A DNA stretch of 6,360 nt from Halobacteriovoraceae bacterium (GCA_018663815.1 JABJPQ010000654.1:1-6360), one strand, 5' to 3'. Shown: positions 1-6,360, numbered from the stretch's first letter. Notes: generated from the sequence alone by a model not told the origin. Numbers and translations are program-made.

Positions 1-825
1 ATATTCACCAAAAAATAATTTTTCTCCCGTAGAAGGATTTCTCGTAAAACAAACTCCTGTGCCTGAAGACTCCCCTGTATTTCCAAATACCATCGACTGA
101 ATATTTACGGCCGTGCCCCAATCATCCGAAAAACCATTTAATTGCCGATACTTTGCTGCTCGAGGATTTTTCCAAGAGTCAAAAACGGCCCCAATGGCTG
201 ACCAAAGCTGCTCCATAGGATCTTGCGGGAAAGATTTTCCAAATTCTTCCAAAAGAACTTGCTTGTAAACATCAACTAATTCTTCTAAATCATGTGCATC
301 TAAATCTGTATCCTCTTTATAGTTTCTCGCTTCTTTTAAGTCATCGAGTTGAAATTCCAAAATCGATGTATTGATACCCATAACAACATTTGCAAACATC
401 TGAATAAATCGTCGATATGAATCCCATGCAAAGCGCGGATTATTTGTTTTTTTTGCAATGGCCTTTACTGTTGCATCATTCATACCTAAGTTGAGGACAG
501 TATCCATCATTCCCGGCATAGAAACTTTCGCTCCAGATCTAACTGAAAACAAAAGCGGATTTTTTACATCACCAAATTTCTTTTCCGTAATTTTTTCAAT
601 ATCGGCTAATGCCGTTTTAACCTGAGCTTTGATATCTGCTGAGATTGTTTTATTTTGTTTATAAAAATCGAGACAAGCTTGAGTGGAAACTGTAAAACCG
701 GCGGGAACGGGAAGTTTTAAACTGCACATCTCAGCGAGATTTGCTCCTTTTCCTCCTAACAAATCTTTCATTGATTTGTCACCTTCGGTCACTTTAGTAC
801 TAAAACAATAAACCCATTTTTTCAT
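1..825 (-). CDS. ppdK: Pyruvate, phosphate dikinase, N-terminal part (runs off left edge)
   Basis: This cytosolic enzyme interconverts pyruvate, ATP and phosphate with phosphoenolpyruvate, AMP and pyrophosphate, and can serve gluconeogenesis or PPi-dependent glycolysis. The 275 visible residues cover most of the ATP-grasp nucleotide-binding domain. They show the opening GGKGANLAEM (24-33), LPVPAGFTVST (38-48), the hallmark FSVRSGAKVSMPGMMDTVLN (93-112), RFIQMFANVVMG (139-150) and the stretch GNTGESSGTGVCFTRNPSTG (248-267). Family members are about 870-900 residues, so roughly two thirds, including the phospho-histidine and PEP/pyruvate-binding domains, lies outside the window. The ATG at 825-823 is preceded by AAGGAA at a 5-nt gap, and the protein begins MKKWVYCF, as homologues do. 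The reading frame is intact to the edge. PEP synthase is the main alternative, but the RSGAKVSMPGMMDT motif is typical of the dikinase. Confidence 0.96.
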   Translation of the reverse strand, partial: MKKWVYCFSTKVTEGDKSMKDLLGGKGANLAEMCSLKLPVPAGFTVSTQACLDFYKQNKTISADIKAQVKTALADIEKITEKKFGDVKNPLLFSVRSGAKVSMPGMMDTVLNLGMNDATVKAIAKKTNNPRFAWDSYRRFIQMFANVVMGINTSILEFQLDDLKEARNYKEDTDLDAHDLEELVDVYKQVLLEEFGKSFPQDPMEQLWSAIGAVFDSWKNPRAAKYRQLNGFSDDWGTAVNIQSMVFGNTGESSGTGVCFTRNPSTGEKLFFGEY

Positions 826-830
826 ACAAA

Positions 831-836
831 TTCCTT
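831..836 (-). promoter_or_regulatory. Ribosome binding site of ppdK
   Basis: AAGGAA on the minus strand, 5 nt before the ATG at 825-823. It supports the chosen start. Confidence 0.6.
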
Positions 837-867
837 GTTGCTGCTAATTTCGGTAACTATTTGGGAA

Positions 868-896
868 ATTTTACATCAAAAAATTCTAAATGTTAT
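868..896 (-). promoter_or_regulatory. Possible sigma-70-type promoter for ppdK
   Basis: On the minus strand, ATAACA (896-891; 4 of 6 matches to TTGACA) lies 17 nt from TAAAAT (873-868; 5 of 6 matches to TATAAT). Transcription from here would give a leader of about 35-40 nt before the ppdK start. The region is AT-rich, so a chance match is quite possible. I saw no convincing paired -35/-10 for the divergent gene at 1011. Confidence 0.3.
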
Positions 897-1000
897 TGCT
901 TTTCTTGCACCGATTTCAGAAGAAGCTCTTTATATTCAAATACTTATCTACTCTCGTGTTTTTTATCTTCTTGCTAATAACTTCTACCATTAACTAAAAA

Positions 1001-1005
1001 AGGAG
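1001..1005 (+). promoter_or_regulatory. Ribosome binding site of the coiled-coil gene
   Basis: AGGAG sits 5 nt before the ATG at 1011. It favours this start over the in-frame ATG four codons later (MINAMRY), which would be too far from it. Confidence 0.75.
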
Positions 1006-1010
1006 TTTAT

Positions 1011-1490
1011 ATGATTAACGCTATGAGGTATACTGAGTATCTAGTTGATGCTGGCTTTACAAAAGAGCAAGCAGATACAGCAATTAAAGTAGGGCTGGAG
1101 CTTATGGACGCAAAATTTGCAACTAAACAAGACATTCAACTATCTGAGTTAGCTTTGCGATCTGATATGAAGGAGATGGAGCATTCAATTCGCTCTGATA
1201 TGAAAGAATCGGAGGATGCAATTAGATCCGAGATGAAAGAGGTTGAGACATCGATCAGATCAGGTATAAAAGAAATCGAAACATCAATTAGATCTGACAT
1301 GAAAGAGATGGAAAGTTCTATTCGTGGTGACATGAAAGAAATGGAGGGTTCTATACATTCGCTTGAGGGGTCTGTACTACTAATAACTCAAGAATTACAT
1401 GCGATGCCGGACAAAATAATCGTCCGACTCTCTGGAATTATGGCCATTATGTTTAGCCTAAGTATAACCGTTTTTAAGCTATTAGCTTAA
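1011..1490 (+). CDS. Small hendecad-repeat coiled-coil protein with C-terminal membrane anchor (DUF1640/CCDC90-like)
   Basis: The 159-residue product has three parts. A short N-terminal domain (about 1-48) reads [20 protein letters not shown], then [12 protein letters not shown] central stretch (49-114) is six tandem 11-residue repeats close to [13 protein letters not shown]-terminal hydrophobic segment (about 142-158, [17 protein letters not shown]) probably spans the membrane. The order 'AGFTxEQA - helix - ATKxDI - coiled coil - terminal TM' resembles bacterial proteins of the DUF1640 (CCDC90/MCUR1-like) group, whose bacterial role is not established. The 11-residue period predicts a hendecad coiled coil, probably a homo-oligomer anchored by its tail. 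It is alone on its strand, divergent from ppdK and convergent with glycyl-tRNA synthetase, whose stop overlaps its own. The gene looks real from its strong ribosome site, domain order and protein-level repeat conservation. The family assignment is from memory and moderately sure. Confidence 0.85.
   Translation: MINAMRYTEYLVDAGFTKEQADTAIKVGLELMDAKFATKQDIQLSELALRSDMKEMEHSIRSDMKESEDAIRSEMKEVETSIRSGIKEIETSIRSDMKEMESSIRGDMKEMEGSIHSLEGSVLLITQELHAMPDKIIVRLSGIMAIMFSLSITVFKLLA
1155..1352 (+). repeat. Six in-frame 33-bp tandem repeats coding for hendecads
   Basis: Six consecutive 33-bp units each encode 11 residues on the pattern [LI]-R-[SG]-[DEG]-[MI]-K-E-x-E-x-[SA]. A degenerate seventh unit follows (IHSLEGSV). 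The DNA copies have diverged: the Arg at position 2 is written CGA, CGC, AGA, AGA, AGA and CGT in successive units. The repetition is therefore much clearer in protein than in DNA, which argues against a very recent slippage expansion. Confidence 0.9.
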
Positions 1491-1494
1491 AAAC
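1470..1494. repeat. Perfect 11-bp inverted repeat over two convergent stop codons
   Basis: GTTTTTAAGCT (1470-1480) and AGCTTAAAAAC (1484-1494) are exact reverse complements around a 3-nt ATT spacer. The TTAA at 1487-1490 inside the right arm holds the TAA stops of both the plus-strand coiled-coil gene and the minus-strand glycyl-tRNA synthetase. Both transcripts could form a hairpin there. In each direction the stem has T's on its 5' arm and A's on its 3' arm and no T-run follows, so it is not a canonical intrinsic terminator. A role in blocking transcription or protecting 3' ends is possible but unproven. Confidence 0.7.
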
Positions 1495-2806
1495 CAAACT
1501 TATTCAAAATATAACTTTCAACTTCCGAAATTTTAACGCGATCTTGGTTCATTGAATCACGGTCGCGAATAGTAACGGCCTCATCCTCTAAAGTATCAAA
1601 ATCAATTGTTATACAAAGAGGTGTTCCAATCTCATCTTGACGGCGATATCTCTTTCCAATATTTCCAGCGACATCATACTCACATTTATACTTTTTCTGA
1701 AGCGCTTCAAATAGAGGTCGAGCCTTTTGCGCTAAAGGTTCTTTTTTCATTAATGGCAAAACGGCAACTTTTATTGGAGCCATTTTTGGAACAAACCCCA
1801 AGACAGTTCGCTCTTCTTTTGTGCCAGGGTTTTCCACGCGATAAGCATCACATAAAAGGGCTAAAATATGACGATCACACCCAACACTTGTTTCTACAAC
1901 ATAAGGAATATATTTTTTATTACCATCTGCTTGATCAACATAATTTAAATTTTTGCCAGAAAACTCTGCATGTTTTCCTAAGTCAAAATCAGTTCGTGAG
2001 TGAATTCCCTCCATCTCATCCCAACCAATTGGAAATTCATATTCAATATCAAAGGCTAAGTCAGCATAATGAGCCAACTCTTCACCATGGTCGTGCCAGC
2101 GAAGTTTTTTTGGATCAAGACCTTGTTCAATATGCCAGTCAAAACGAATCTCTTTCCATTTTTCCATAAACTCTTTTTGAGTTCCCGGCTTTACAAAGTA
2201 TTGCATCTCCATCTGTTCAAACTCACGAGTTCTAAAAATAAAATTCCCTGGGGTAATTTCGTTTCGAAATGCTTTCCCTATTTGAGCTATACCAAATGGA
2301 AGTTTACGTCTCATAGTGGTTTGTACGTTTAAAAAGTTTGTAAAAATACCTTGCGCTGTTTCTGGTCTTAAATAAACAGTTGAACCAGAATCCTTTACAG
2401 GTCCCATCGTCGTTTCAAACATCAAGTTAAAATCGCGAGGCTCTGTATAAGAATCTTTAGCCCCGCAAGACTCACAAGGAGCTGTAACATCAACTTTATC
2501 TGCCCGAAAACGTGCCTTACATTCTTTACAATCAACTAAGGGATCAGAAAAGCCATCAATATGCCCAGAAGCTTTCCACACCATCGGATGCATAAGAATA
2601 GATGCATCAACACCATCGATATCATCCCGATATGTCATAGCCTTCCACCAAGAGTCCTTTACATTTCTTTTGAGCTCAACTCCAAGAGGGCCATAATCCC
2701 AACATGAGCCAAGACCTCCGTAAATTTCAGAACTTTGAAAGATAAAGCCTCTTCTTTTAGATAGGCTTACGATTTCTTGCATGTCGGTTACTTTTTTTGT
2801 TTCCAT
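1487..2806 (-). CDS. glyQS: Glycyl-tRNA synthetase, single-chain (alpha2) class II type
   Basis: This cytosolic enzyme charges tRNA-Gly with glycine using ATP. The 439-residue chain carries the class II catalytic core: the N-terminal [20 protein letters not shown] (18-37), [12 protein letters not shown] (147-158), motif 2 beginning FRNE and continuing through [16 protein letters not shown] (180-204), and motif 3 ETSVGCDR (305-312). The anticodon-binding domain starts near [11 protein letters not shown] (342-352) and runs to the C-terminus. Four cysteines at 93, 96, 111 and 114 form two CxxC pairs that probably bind zinc. The length matches the compact dimeric bacterial form, not the separate alpha and beta subunits of many Proteobacteria. 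I chose the ATG at 2806-2804 because GGAG lies 6 nt upstream and homologues start near this METKK-type N-terminus; an upstream in-frame ATG at 2845 would add 13 residues without a comparable ribosome site. The gene is 105 bp downstream of a lipoprotein gene on the same strand. The symbol may appear as glyS in some annotations. Confidence 0.97.
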   Translation of the reverse strand: METKKVTDMQEIVSLSKRRGFIFQSSEIYGGLGSCWDYGPLGVELKRNVKDSWWKAMTYRDDIDGVDASILMHPMVWKASGHIDGFSDPLVDCKECKARFRADKVDVTAPCESCGAKDSYTEPRDFNLMFETTMGPVKDSGSTVYLRPETAQGIFTNFLNVQTTMRRKLPFGIAQIGKAFRNEITPGNFIFRTREFEQMEMQYFVKPGTQKEFMEKWKEIRFDWHIEQGLDPKKLRWHDHGEELAHYADLAFDIEYEFPIGWDEMEGIHSRTDFDLGKHAEFSGKNLNYVDQADGNKKYIPYVVETSVGCDRHILALLCDAYRVENPGTKEERTVLGFVPKMAPIKVAVLPLMKKEPLAQKARPLFEALQKKYKCEYDVAGNIGKRYRRQDEIGTPLCITIDFDTLEDEAVTIRDRDSMNQDRVKISEVESYILNKFGF

Positions 2807-2812
2807 TATGAA

Positions 2813-2816
2813 CTCC
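2813..2816 (-). promoter_or_regulatory. Ribosome binding site deciding the glyQS start
   Basis: GGAG on the minus strand, 6 nt before the ATG at 2806-2804. It supports this start over the longer open frame beginning at 2845. Confidence 0.7.
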
Positions 2817-2858
2817 AGATTTGAGAAACTGTAGCATAAAAGCAACTGCTAGATCCAT

Positions 2859-2882
2859 AAAAAATCTAATTTTTTCAGATTT
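2859..2882 (-). terminator. Weak possible intrinsic terminator after the propeller-like lipoprotein gene
   Basis: On the minus strand, AAATCT (2882-2877) can pair with AGATTT (2867-2862) across a 9-nt A-rich loop, and the run of T's continues to 2859. It lies about 30 nt past the lipoprotein stop. The stem is only 6 bp, with a single G-C-type pair, and the T-run is short, so termination would be inefficient at best. If it works, glyQS needs its own promoter in the small remaining space (about 2807-2860). Confidence 0.25.
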
Positions 2883-2911
2883 CAGCAACTCTTTGTAGAC
2901 TTATGATCTGA

Positions 2912-4117
2912 CTAATTCATCTCATGTTCCCAAATTGTTTCGAAGTGGGTATTTGATATATTACTTGTGGATATAGTCTCAGTAGTTCCATCATTTGCGT
3001 AAAAATAGATCGTTGAGTAATTAAAAATATATAAGCCCCTACTCATCCCTCTAAAGTACAAAATTGCCGTATTGCTGGAAAAGTTTGTAACGTTGTATAG
3101 ATTTGTATTGTCTTTATTCACTTGAAATACTTGTGGATTTGAAACTGCGTCATTATCTGTAAATAAAAACCCATCTGGTGTTGCTTGAATAAGTCGTATA
3201 CTGGGATTATAGTTTCCAGTTACGGCCGTAATTTCAAGTGGGCTAGTTATTATAGATGTTTCAGTCATATAATAGAGTTGGGCGCCATCAGAAAAAAAGA
3301 AGTAAGCCGTGGTTCCATCGTGCTCTAACGACAGTGTACTTGGTGCTGCACCAAAGTTAACAGTCTCGCTTGTATTCAAAGAGGTGTTATATCTCACAAA
3401 GGAATTTGTGTATGCAAGATCAAAAAGAAATTGATTAGATATATGTGCCTTAGCCGTTAGAAGACTCGAGCATGAGATAACAGCGGGAGATGTAATAACA
3501 GTTTTTGTAAAGGACCCATCCATGGCAATAGTATGCAGCCTATCCCCTGCACTTTGATAGCACACGAATAATCCACTAGTGCTTGCAGCAAGATAATATG
3601 CATCAGAGGTGATGTATGTTCCTCTACAATCAGGAGTATTATTTCCAACAACAATTTTACACAACGTACCAGTCGTTTCTGCTGTTGTTTTAGCTAGAAA
3701 GTATAGATCGCCTGAATATTTCACAAATTTCCGAGGGTCCGAATTATTACTTCCAAATAAACTTATTTCAAGTGTTGTCTTGGAAACAAGGTCATACTTA
3801 AATAAGCTTGTGTTAGTTCCGTTATAAGCTGTAAAAAAAATGGCACTATCAAAATAATTATAATTAGCCGGACTAGAAAGTGTTATTGAGAGCGGCCCCG
3901 GTATTGTTTCAACTAAATTTGTGCTCGTATCTAAAAAGCAAGGAGAATTTCCGCATTCAAAAAAAATAAGATTTTTCTCATAAACTTCTGGTGTGGTCGT
4001 TTCTTCTGGCGTTTTTGAGTTATCAAAAAAACCATCATCAACTTTCGTCTCACCATCTGTTAAGATTTTTGTAACATTACATGAGCTCAACAAAAGAACT
4101 AAACATAATAATTTCAT
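2912..4117 (-). CDS. Predicted lipoprotein with beta-propeller-like repeats, function unknown
   Basis: I do not recognise a named family for this 401-residue protein. It starts with a very short lipoprotein signal peptide (MKLLCLVLLLSSC, lipid-bearing Cys13), so it should be exported and lipidated. A charged, Thr/Glu/Pro-rich linker (about 20-48) follows. The rest contains about eight recurring motifs of the form 'hydrophobic-Phe/Tyr-x(n)-Leu-Tyr/Phe-x-Tyr/Val-Asp/Asn', for example LIFFECGNSPCFLD (50-63), AIFFTAYNGTNTSLFKYD (92-109), LYFLAKTT (138-145), AYFFFSDGAQLYYM (271-284) and LYIFNYSTIYFYANDGT (362-378). Such spacing suits a beta-propeller. Besides Cys13, six mature cysteines (54, 60, 153, 164, 186, 216) are near enough in pairs to allow three disulphides. 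The ATG at 4117-4115 has GGAGG only 3 nt upstream. It lies 29 bp downstream of the LamG lipoprotein gene, with which it shares its leader. The fold is inferred, not demonstrated. Confidence 0.8.
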   Translation of the reverse strand: MKLLCLVLLLSSCNVTKILTDGETKVDDGFFDNSKTPEETTTPEVYEKNLIFFECGNSPCFLDTSTNLVETIPGPLSITLSSPANYNYFDSAIFFTAYNGTNTSLFKYDLVSKTTLEISLFGSNNSDPRKFVKYSGDLYFLAKTTAETTGTLCKIVVGNNTPDCRGTYITSDAYYLAASTSGLFVCYQSAGDRLHTIAMDGSFTKTVITSPAVISCSSLLTAKAHISNQFLFDLAYTNSFVRYNTSLNTSETVNFGAAPSTLSLEHDGTTAYFFFSDGAQLYYMTETSIITSPLEITAVTGNYNPSIRLIQATPDGFLFTDNDAVSNPQVFQVNKDNTNLYNVTNFSSNTAILYFRGMSRGLYIFNYSTIYFYANDGTTETISTSNISNTHFETIWEHEMN

Positions 4118-4120
4118 ATT

Positions 4121-4125
4121 CCTCC
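4121..4125 (-). promoter_or_regulatory. Ribosome binding site with short spacing, propeller-like lipoprotein
   Basis: GGAGG on the minus strand, separated from the ATG at 4117-4115 by only 3 nt, closer than the usual 5-9. No other in-frame start would keep the lipoprotein signal peptide. Confidence 0.6.
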
Positions 4126-4146
4126 AACTCCTATCTTTTTTTCTAA

Positions 4147-5013
4147 TTAATTCAGACTTCCATATCCGTTATACAACCAAAATATCTCATTACTTGATAA
4201 AGCTTTTGTCCAAATACCTACGGAATCAAGACTTCCCCCGAAAGTTTGTGCTCCAGCACTATCTGAACATAATCCAAAGCTTGATGCATGAGAAAATGAA
4301 GACGGGGTACCAGCAATTGTATTAAAAAGAGTTCCATCGACATATAATTCAACCGAGCCTCCGCCGGCTTTAATCAAAACAATAAAATGATGATATGAAC
4401 CATCGTCAAAATCAACAACATCCCTAAATGCATAAGTACCACTTGGCCAAGTTATTACAAGATCAGAATTATCATTTTCACAATCATCATTATCAAACAT
4501 AATAAAATAGGTATTAAAATCTATGACATAATTTGTATCCCCACATCCACCAGAAACATCAGCCCCCATGTCAGCCCAAAAAGAAAAAGTTAAATCTTCT
4601 GAAATACTTCTATTGAGAGTTATATTTCCTTGTAAAAGGTGTGAACCTGAAGAGCCCGTTGAGCAATCAGCAGCATGTCCTATATTTCCGGAAGTATTTT
4701 GTCCAACATTTCCTCCAGTATCAAGCAAACTATAACTATTAATATGGGTGTCAAATCTTGTTGAGTTAGCGCTTTCCTCCAACCTCCAAAAAGCCACCAA
4801 ATCGGCACTTAATGATGAAGTATCAGGACTATAACAGGGACCTCTAGAGTCACTAGTGTCGCAACAGTCACTGTGAGTAGGGTTTAAAGTGCAATTAACC
4901 TGAGTTCCAGAATTATCCCCAAAAAACTTATCACCGACCTCAGTCTCCCCACTCGTCAACATCTTAGTCACATTACAAGAACTCAACAAAAGTAAAAGTA
5001 CTAAAAACCTCAC
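4147..5013 (-). CDS. Predicted lipoprotein with C-terminal LamG/concanavalin-like domain
   Basis: The 288-residue product has a short lipoprotein signal peptide (MRFLVLLLLLSSC, lipid-bearing Cys13), then a linker (about 14-66) with a cysteine cluster (C41, C50, C51, C60). From about 70 to the end it looks like a LamG-type jelly-roll: LVAFWRLEES (72-81) at the entry, LTFSFWADMG (141-150), then YHHFIVLIKAGGGSVELYVD (207-226), GSLDSVGIWTKALSSNEI (260-277) and the closing WLYNGYGSL. Such domains often bind carbohydrate or protein ligands; the ligand here cannot be read from sequence. The start is a GTG at 5013-5011, and its GTGA overlaps the TGA stop of the upstream ABC exporter gene. GGAGG lies 4 nt before it, inside the exporter's last codons. 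This points to translational coupling. Its first 31 residues match those of the next lipoprotein gene at 22 positions. The final location is probably the outer membrane, because there is no Asp at +2, but retention rules in this lineage are uncertain. Confidence 0.88.
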   Translation of the reverse strand: MRFLVLLLLLSSCNVTKMLTSGETEVGDKFFGDNSGTQVNCTLNPTHSDCCDTSDSRGPCYSPDTSSLSADLVAFWRLEESANSTRFDTHINSYSLLDTGGNVGQNTSGNIGHAADCSTGSSGSHLLQGNITLNRSISEDLTFSFWADMGADVSGGCGDTNYVIDFNTYFIMFDNDDCENDNSDLVITWPSGTYAFRDVVDFDDGSYHHFIVLIKAGGGSVELYVDGTLFNTIAGTPSSFSHASSFGLCSDSAGAQTFGGSLDSVGIWTKALSSNEIFWLYNGYGSLN

Positions 5014-6360
5014 ACAACCTCCATCAGAGTTAAATCAAATAATTTCTTATACTCTCCACCCTTAGCTAATAACTCGGCATGTTTTCCTGCTTCAATCATC
5101 AAGCCTTCCTTCATCACAATAATACGGTCATAATGTTGAATAGTACTCAGCCTGTGGGCTACTGCTATTACTGTTTTTTGACTGGCAACTTTATCCAGAG
5201 CTTTTTGAACTACTTTTTCTGATTCATTATCAAGCGCGGAAGTTGCTTCATCAAAAAGAAGCACCGGACAATCTCGCAAAAATGCCCTGGCGATAGTAAG
5301 TCTTTGGCTTTGTCCGCCAGAAAGTTTTAAACCGCGATCTCCAATTTGAGTTTCCATCGCCTCTGGTAATTTTTGAATAAACTCAGCCGCGTAACTTACT
5401 TCTAAAGCATTTTGAATACGTTCCTCAGAGTAAGTTTCCCCTGCTAATAGATTTTCTTTTATTGAGTCATTAAAGAGAAAAATATCTTGTGATACGAGAG
5501 CAAAGGCATCCCTAATGGAGCGGATGGTGTACTCTTTGATATTATGCCCATCAATGAGAATCTCACCATTTTCAACATCGTAAAGACGCATAAGTAGTGC
5601 AATTAGAGTCGACTTTCCTGAACCTGAGAGACCCACCAAGGCGACTTTTTCACCTTTCTTTATATTTAAATTAAAATTCTTAATAACATCACCATTGCCA
5701 TAGGAAAAAGTGACATTTTTAAATTCAATTGATTCAGAAAAATCCTCAAAAGTTTTTTTACCCGTATTTGCTTCTTCCGGCTCATCTAATAATTTAAAAA
5801 TTCGGCTCGCAGCTGCTCTGGCTTGATTCAGTTTTGTATTCGCTTTAGAAAATTTTCTTATCGGATCCATGAACATGGCCAATGCGCCCACAAAGGAGAA
5901 AAATTCCCCGGCCGTTAACCCACCATCCCGGTGACGATAAAATGCCAACACAATAACAATAGCAAAGGCAAATGCCCCCACTGTTTCAACTAACGGGTGA
6001 GAGTGTTCTTCGGCTGAGTTACTTTTCATTTTATGGGCTAAGAATTTATTTTGTGCGCTATCAAATCTTTTCAGCATATAATTTTGCAAAGAAAACGCTT
6101 TAATAATTTTTTGGCCAGAAAGCCCTTCCGCCGCGTGATGGGTCATGTCGGCAATATCAGCTTGGGCGCGGGTAACGTACCTTCTAATTCTTTTACCTGT
6201 TACTGCAAATATAACCAGAAAAAATGGAATTACCGCAAAGATAACTATCGTTAAGCGCCAATCATGCCATAGAGCAACTCCCAAAAGTCCAATTGCAAAA
6301 AGTGGTTCTCGAATAATTGAAACTCCATGCATAAACGATTCAGCAAAGATGGCCGTATCA
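5010..6360 (-). CDS. MsbA-like ABC exporter (fused membrane and ATPase domains), N-terminus beyond right edge
   Basis: The 449 visible residues are the C-terminal three quarters of a roughly 580-residue half-transporter of the MsbA/lipid-flippase type, which works as a homodimer in the inner membrane. Numbering from the Met encoded at 6332-6330, the membrane part shows REPLFAIGLLGVALWHDWRL (8-27), a second helix (about 28-46), another near 114-131 and one near 143-156. The ATPase domain has Walker A GLSGSGKST (234-242), Q-loop SQDIFLF (281-287), signature LSGGQ (337-341), Walker B VLLFDE (357-362), D-loop SALD and the H-loop His393. All catalytic residues are present, so it should hydrolyse ATP. 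The reading frame is open to the edge without a start, and nine further codons before the Met at 6332 (DTAIFAESF) read like the family, so that Met is not the true start. MsbA moves lipid A-core or phospholipid; a drug or peptide substrate cannot be excluded, so I give no symbol. Its end overlaps the LamG lipoprotein gene by 4 bp. Confidence 0.95.
   Translation of the reverse strand, partial: DTAIFAESFMHGVSIIREPLFAIGLLGVALWHDWRLTIVIFAVIPFFLVIFAVTGKRIRRYVTRAQADIADMTHHAAEGLSGQKIIKAFSLQNYMLKRFDSAQNKFLAHKMKSNSAEEHSHPLVETVGAFAFAIVIVLAFYRHRDGGLTAGEFFSFVGALAMFMDPIRKFSKANTKLNQARAAASRIFKLLDEPEEANTGKKTFEDFSESIEFKNVTFSYGNGDVIKNFNLNIKKGEKVALVGLSGSGKSTLIALLMRLYDVENGEILIDGHNIKEYTIRSIRDAFALVSQDIFLFNDSIKENLLAGETYSEERIQNALEVSYAAEFIQKLPEAMETQIGDRGLKLSGGQSQRLTIARAFLRDCPVLLFDEATSALDNESEKVVQKALDKVASQKTVIAVAHRLSTIQHYDRIIVMKEGLMIEAGKHAELLAKGGEYKKLFDLTLMEVV
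5018..5022 (-). promoter_or_regulatory. Ribosome binding site inside the exporter gene for the GTG-started LamG lipoprotein
   Basis: GGAGG on the minus strand lies in the exporter's final codons (Met-Glu-Val), 4 nt before the GTG at 5013-5011. It supports both the GTG start and coupling to exporter translation. Confidence 0.7.

Noticed and set aside
905..936. TTGCAC and TATATT as a promoter for the gene at 1011
   Set aside because: The TATATT box is good, but the spacer is 20 nt and the upstream hexamer matches only half of TTGACA.
1136..1333. Open 65-codon frame on the minus strand inside the coiled-coil gene
   Set aside because: It is the mirror of the 33-bp repeats, so its repetitive Ser/Ile/Asp protein follows from the plus-strand coding sequence. 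It has no independent support.
1470..1494. The convergent palindrome as an ordinary bidirectional intrinsic terminator
   Set aside because: Neither strand has a U-run after the stem; each hairpin ends in A's, the reverse of the canonical arrangement.
1606..2332. Two open frames on the plus strand within glycyl-tRNA synthetase (1606-2169 and 2069-2332)
   Set aside because: They lie wholly antisense to a strongly recognised conserved gene, have no family resemblance and show composition typical of shadow frames.
2804..2845. Longer glyQS start at 2845 adding 13 residues
   Set aside because: GGAG lies at good spacing before the ATG at 2806, and the extra residues do not look like the family's N-terminus.
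3457..4325. Open frames in other phases across the lipoprotein genes (3457-3654, 3609-3827, 3993-4325)
   Set aside because: They overlap genes with clear lipoprotein signals and ribosome sites; the plus-strand one at 3993 even crosses two genes and their gap. No motif supports them.
6051..6254. 67-codon plus-strand frame within the ABC exporter
   Set aside because: It is antisense to the conserved membrane domain of the exporter, and no ribosome site or family signal was seen.

Overview
The window looks like ordinary chromosome from an AT-rich Gram-negative bacterium. Diderm signs are an MsbA-type ABC exporter and two short-leader lipoproteins. The mix of these lipoproteins, a LamG-fold protein, a single-chain glycyl-tRNA synthetase and pyruvate phosphate dikinase would suit Bdellovibrionota or a related former deltaproteobacterial group. 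That placement is an inference from gene content and style; no marker here settles it. I see no rRNA, tRNA, CRISPR array, insertion sequence or phage gene.

Layout. At the left edge (1-825, minus) lies the N-terminal third of pyruvate phosphate dikinase. A 185-bp intergenic region (826-1010), the largest gap in the window, separates it from a divergently transcribed small gene (1011-1490, plus). That gene encodes a protein with six 11-residue coiled-coil repeats and a C-terminal membrane anchor. It converges tail-to-tail with glycyl-tRNA synthetase (1487-2806, minus): the two TAA stops overlap in a TTAA, which sits inside a perfect 11-bp inverted repeat. Further right, all genes are on the minus strand: a beta-propeller-like lipoprotein (2912-4117), a LamG-fold lipoprotein (4147-5013) and the C-terminal three quarters of an MsbA-like lipid exporter (5010 to the right edge).

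How the genes fit together. In transcription order the minus-strand run is exporter, LamG lipoprotein, propeller-like lipoprotein, then GlyRS. The exporter stop and the LamG start overlap in GTGA, so these two are probably translationally coupled. The two lipoproteins are 29 bp apart and begin with nearly the same 31 residues, although their mature domains are unrelated. GlyRS follows after 105 bp, with a weak possible terminator in the gap, so it may be transcribed separately.

The most interesting points are the shared lipoprotein leader, which is conserved in protein but diverged at synonymous sites; the exporter-lipoprotein coupling; the hendecad-repeat protein; and the palindrome over the convergent stops. 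I did not find clear evidence of a wholly new defence or mobile system.
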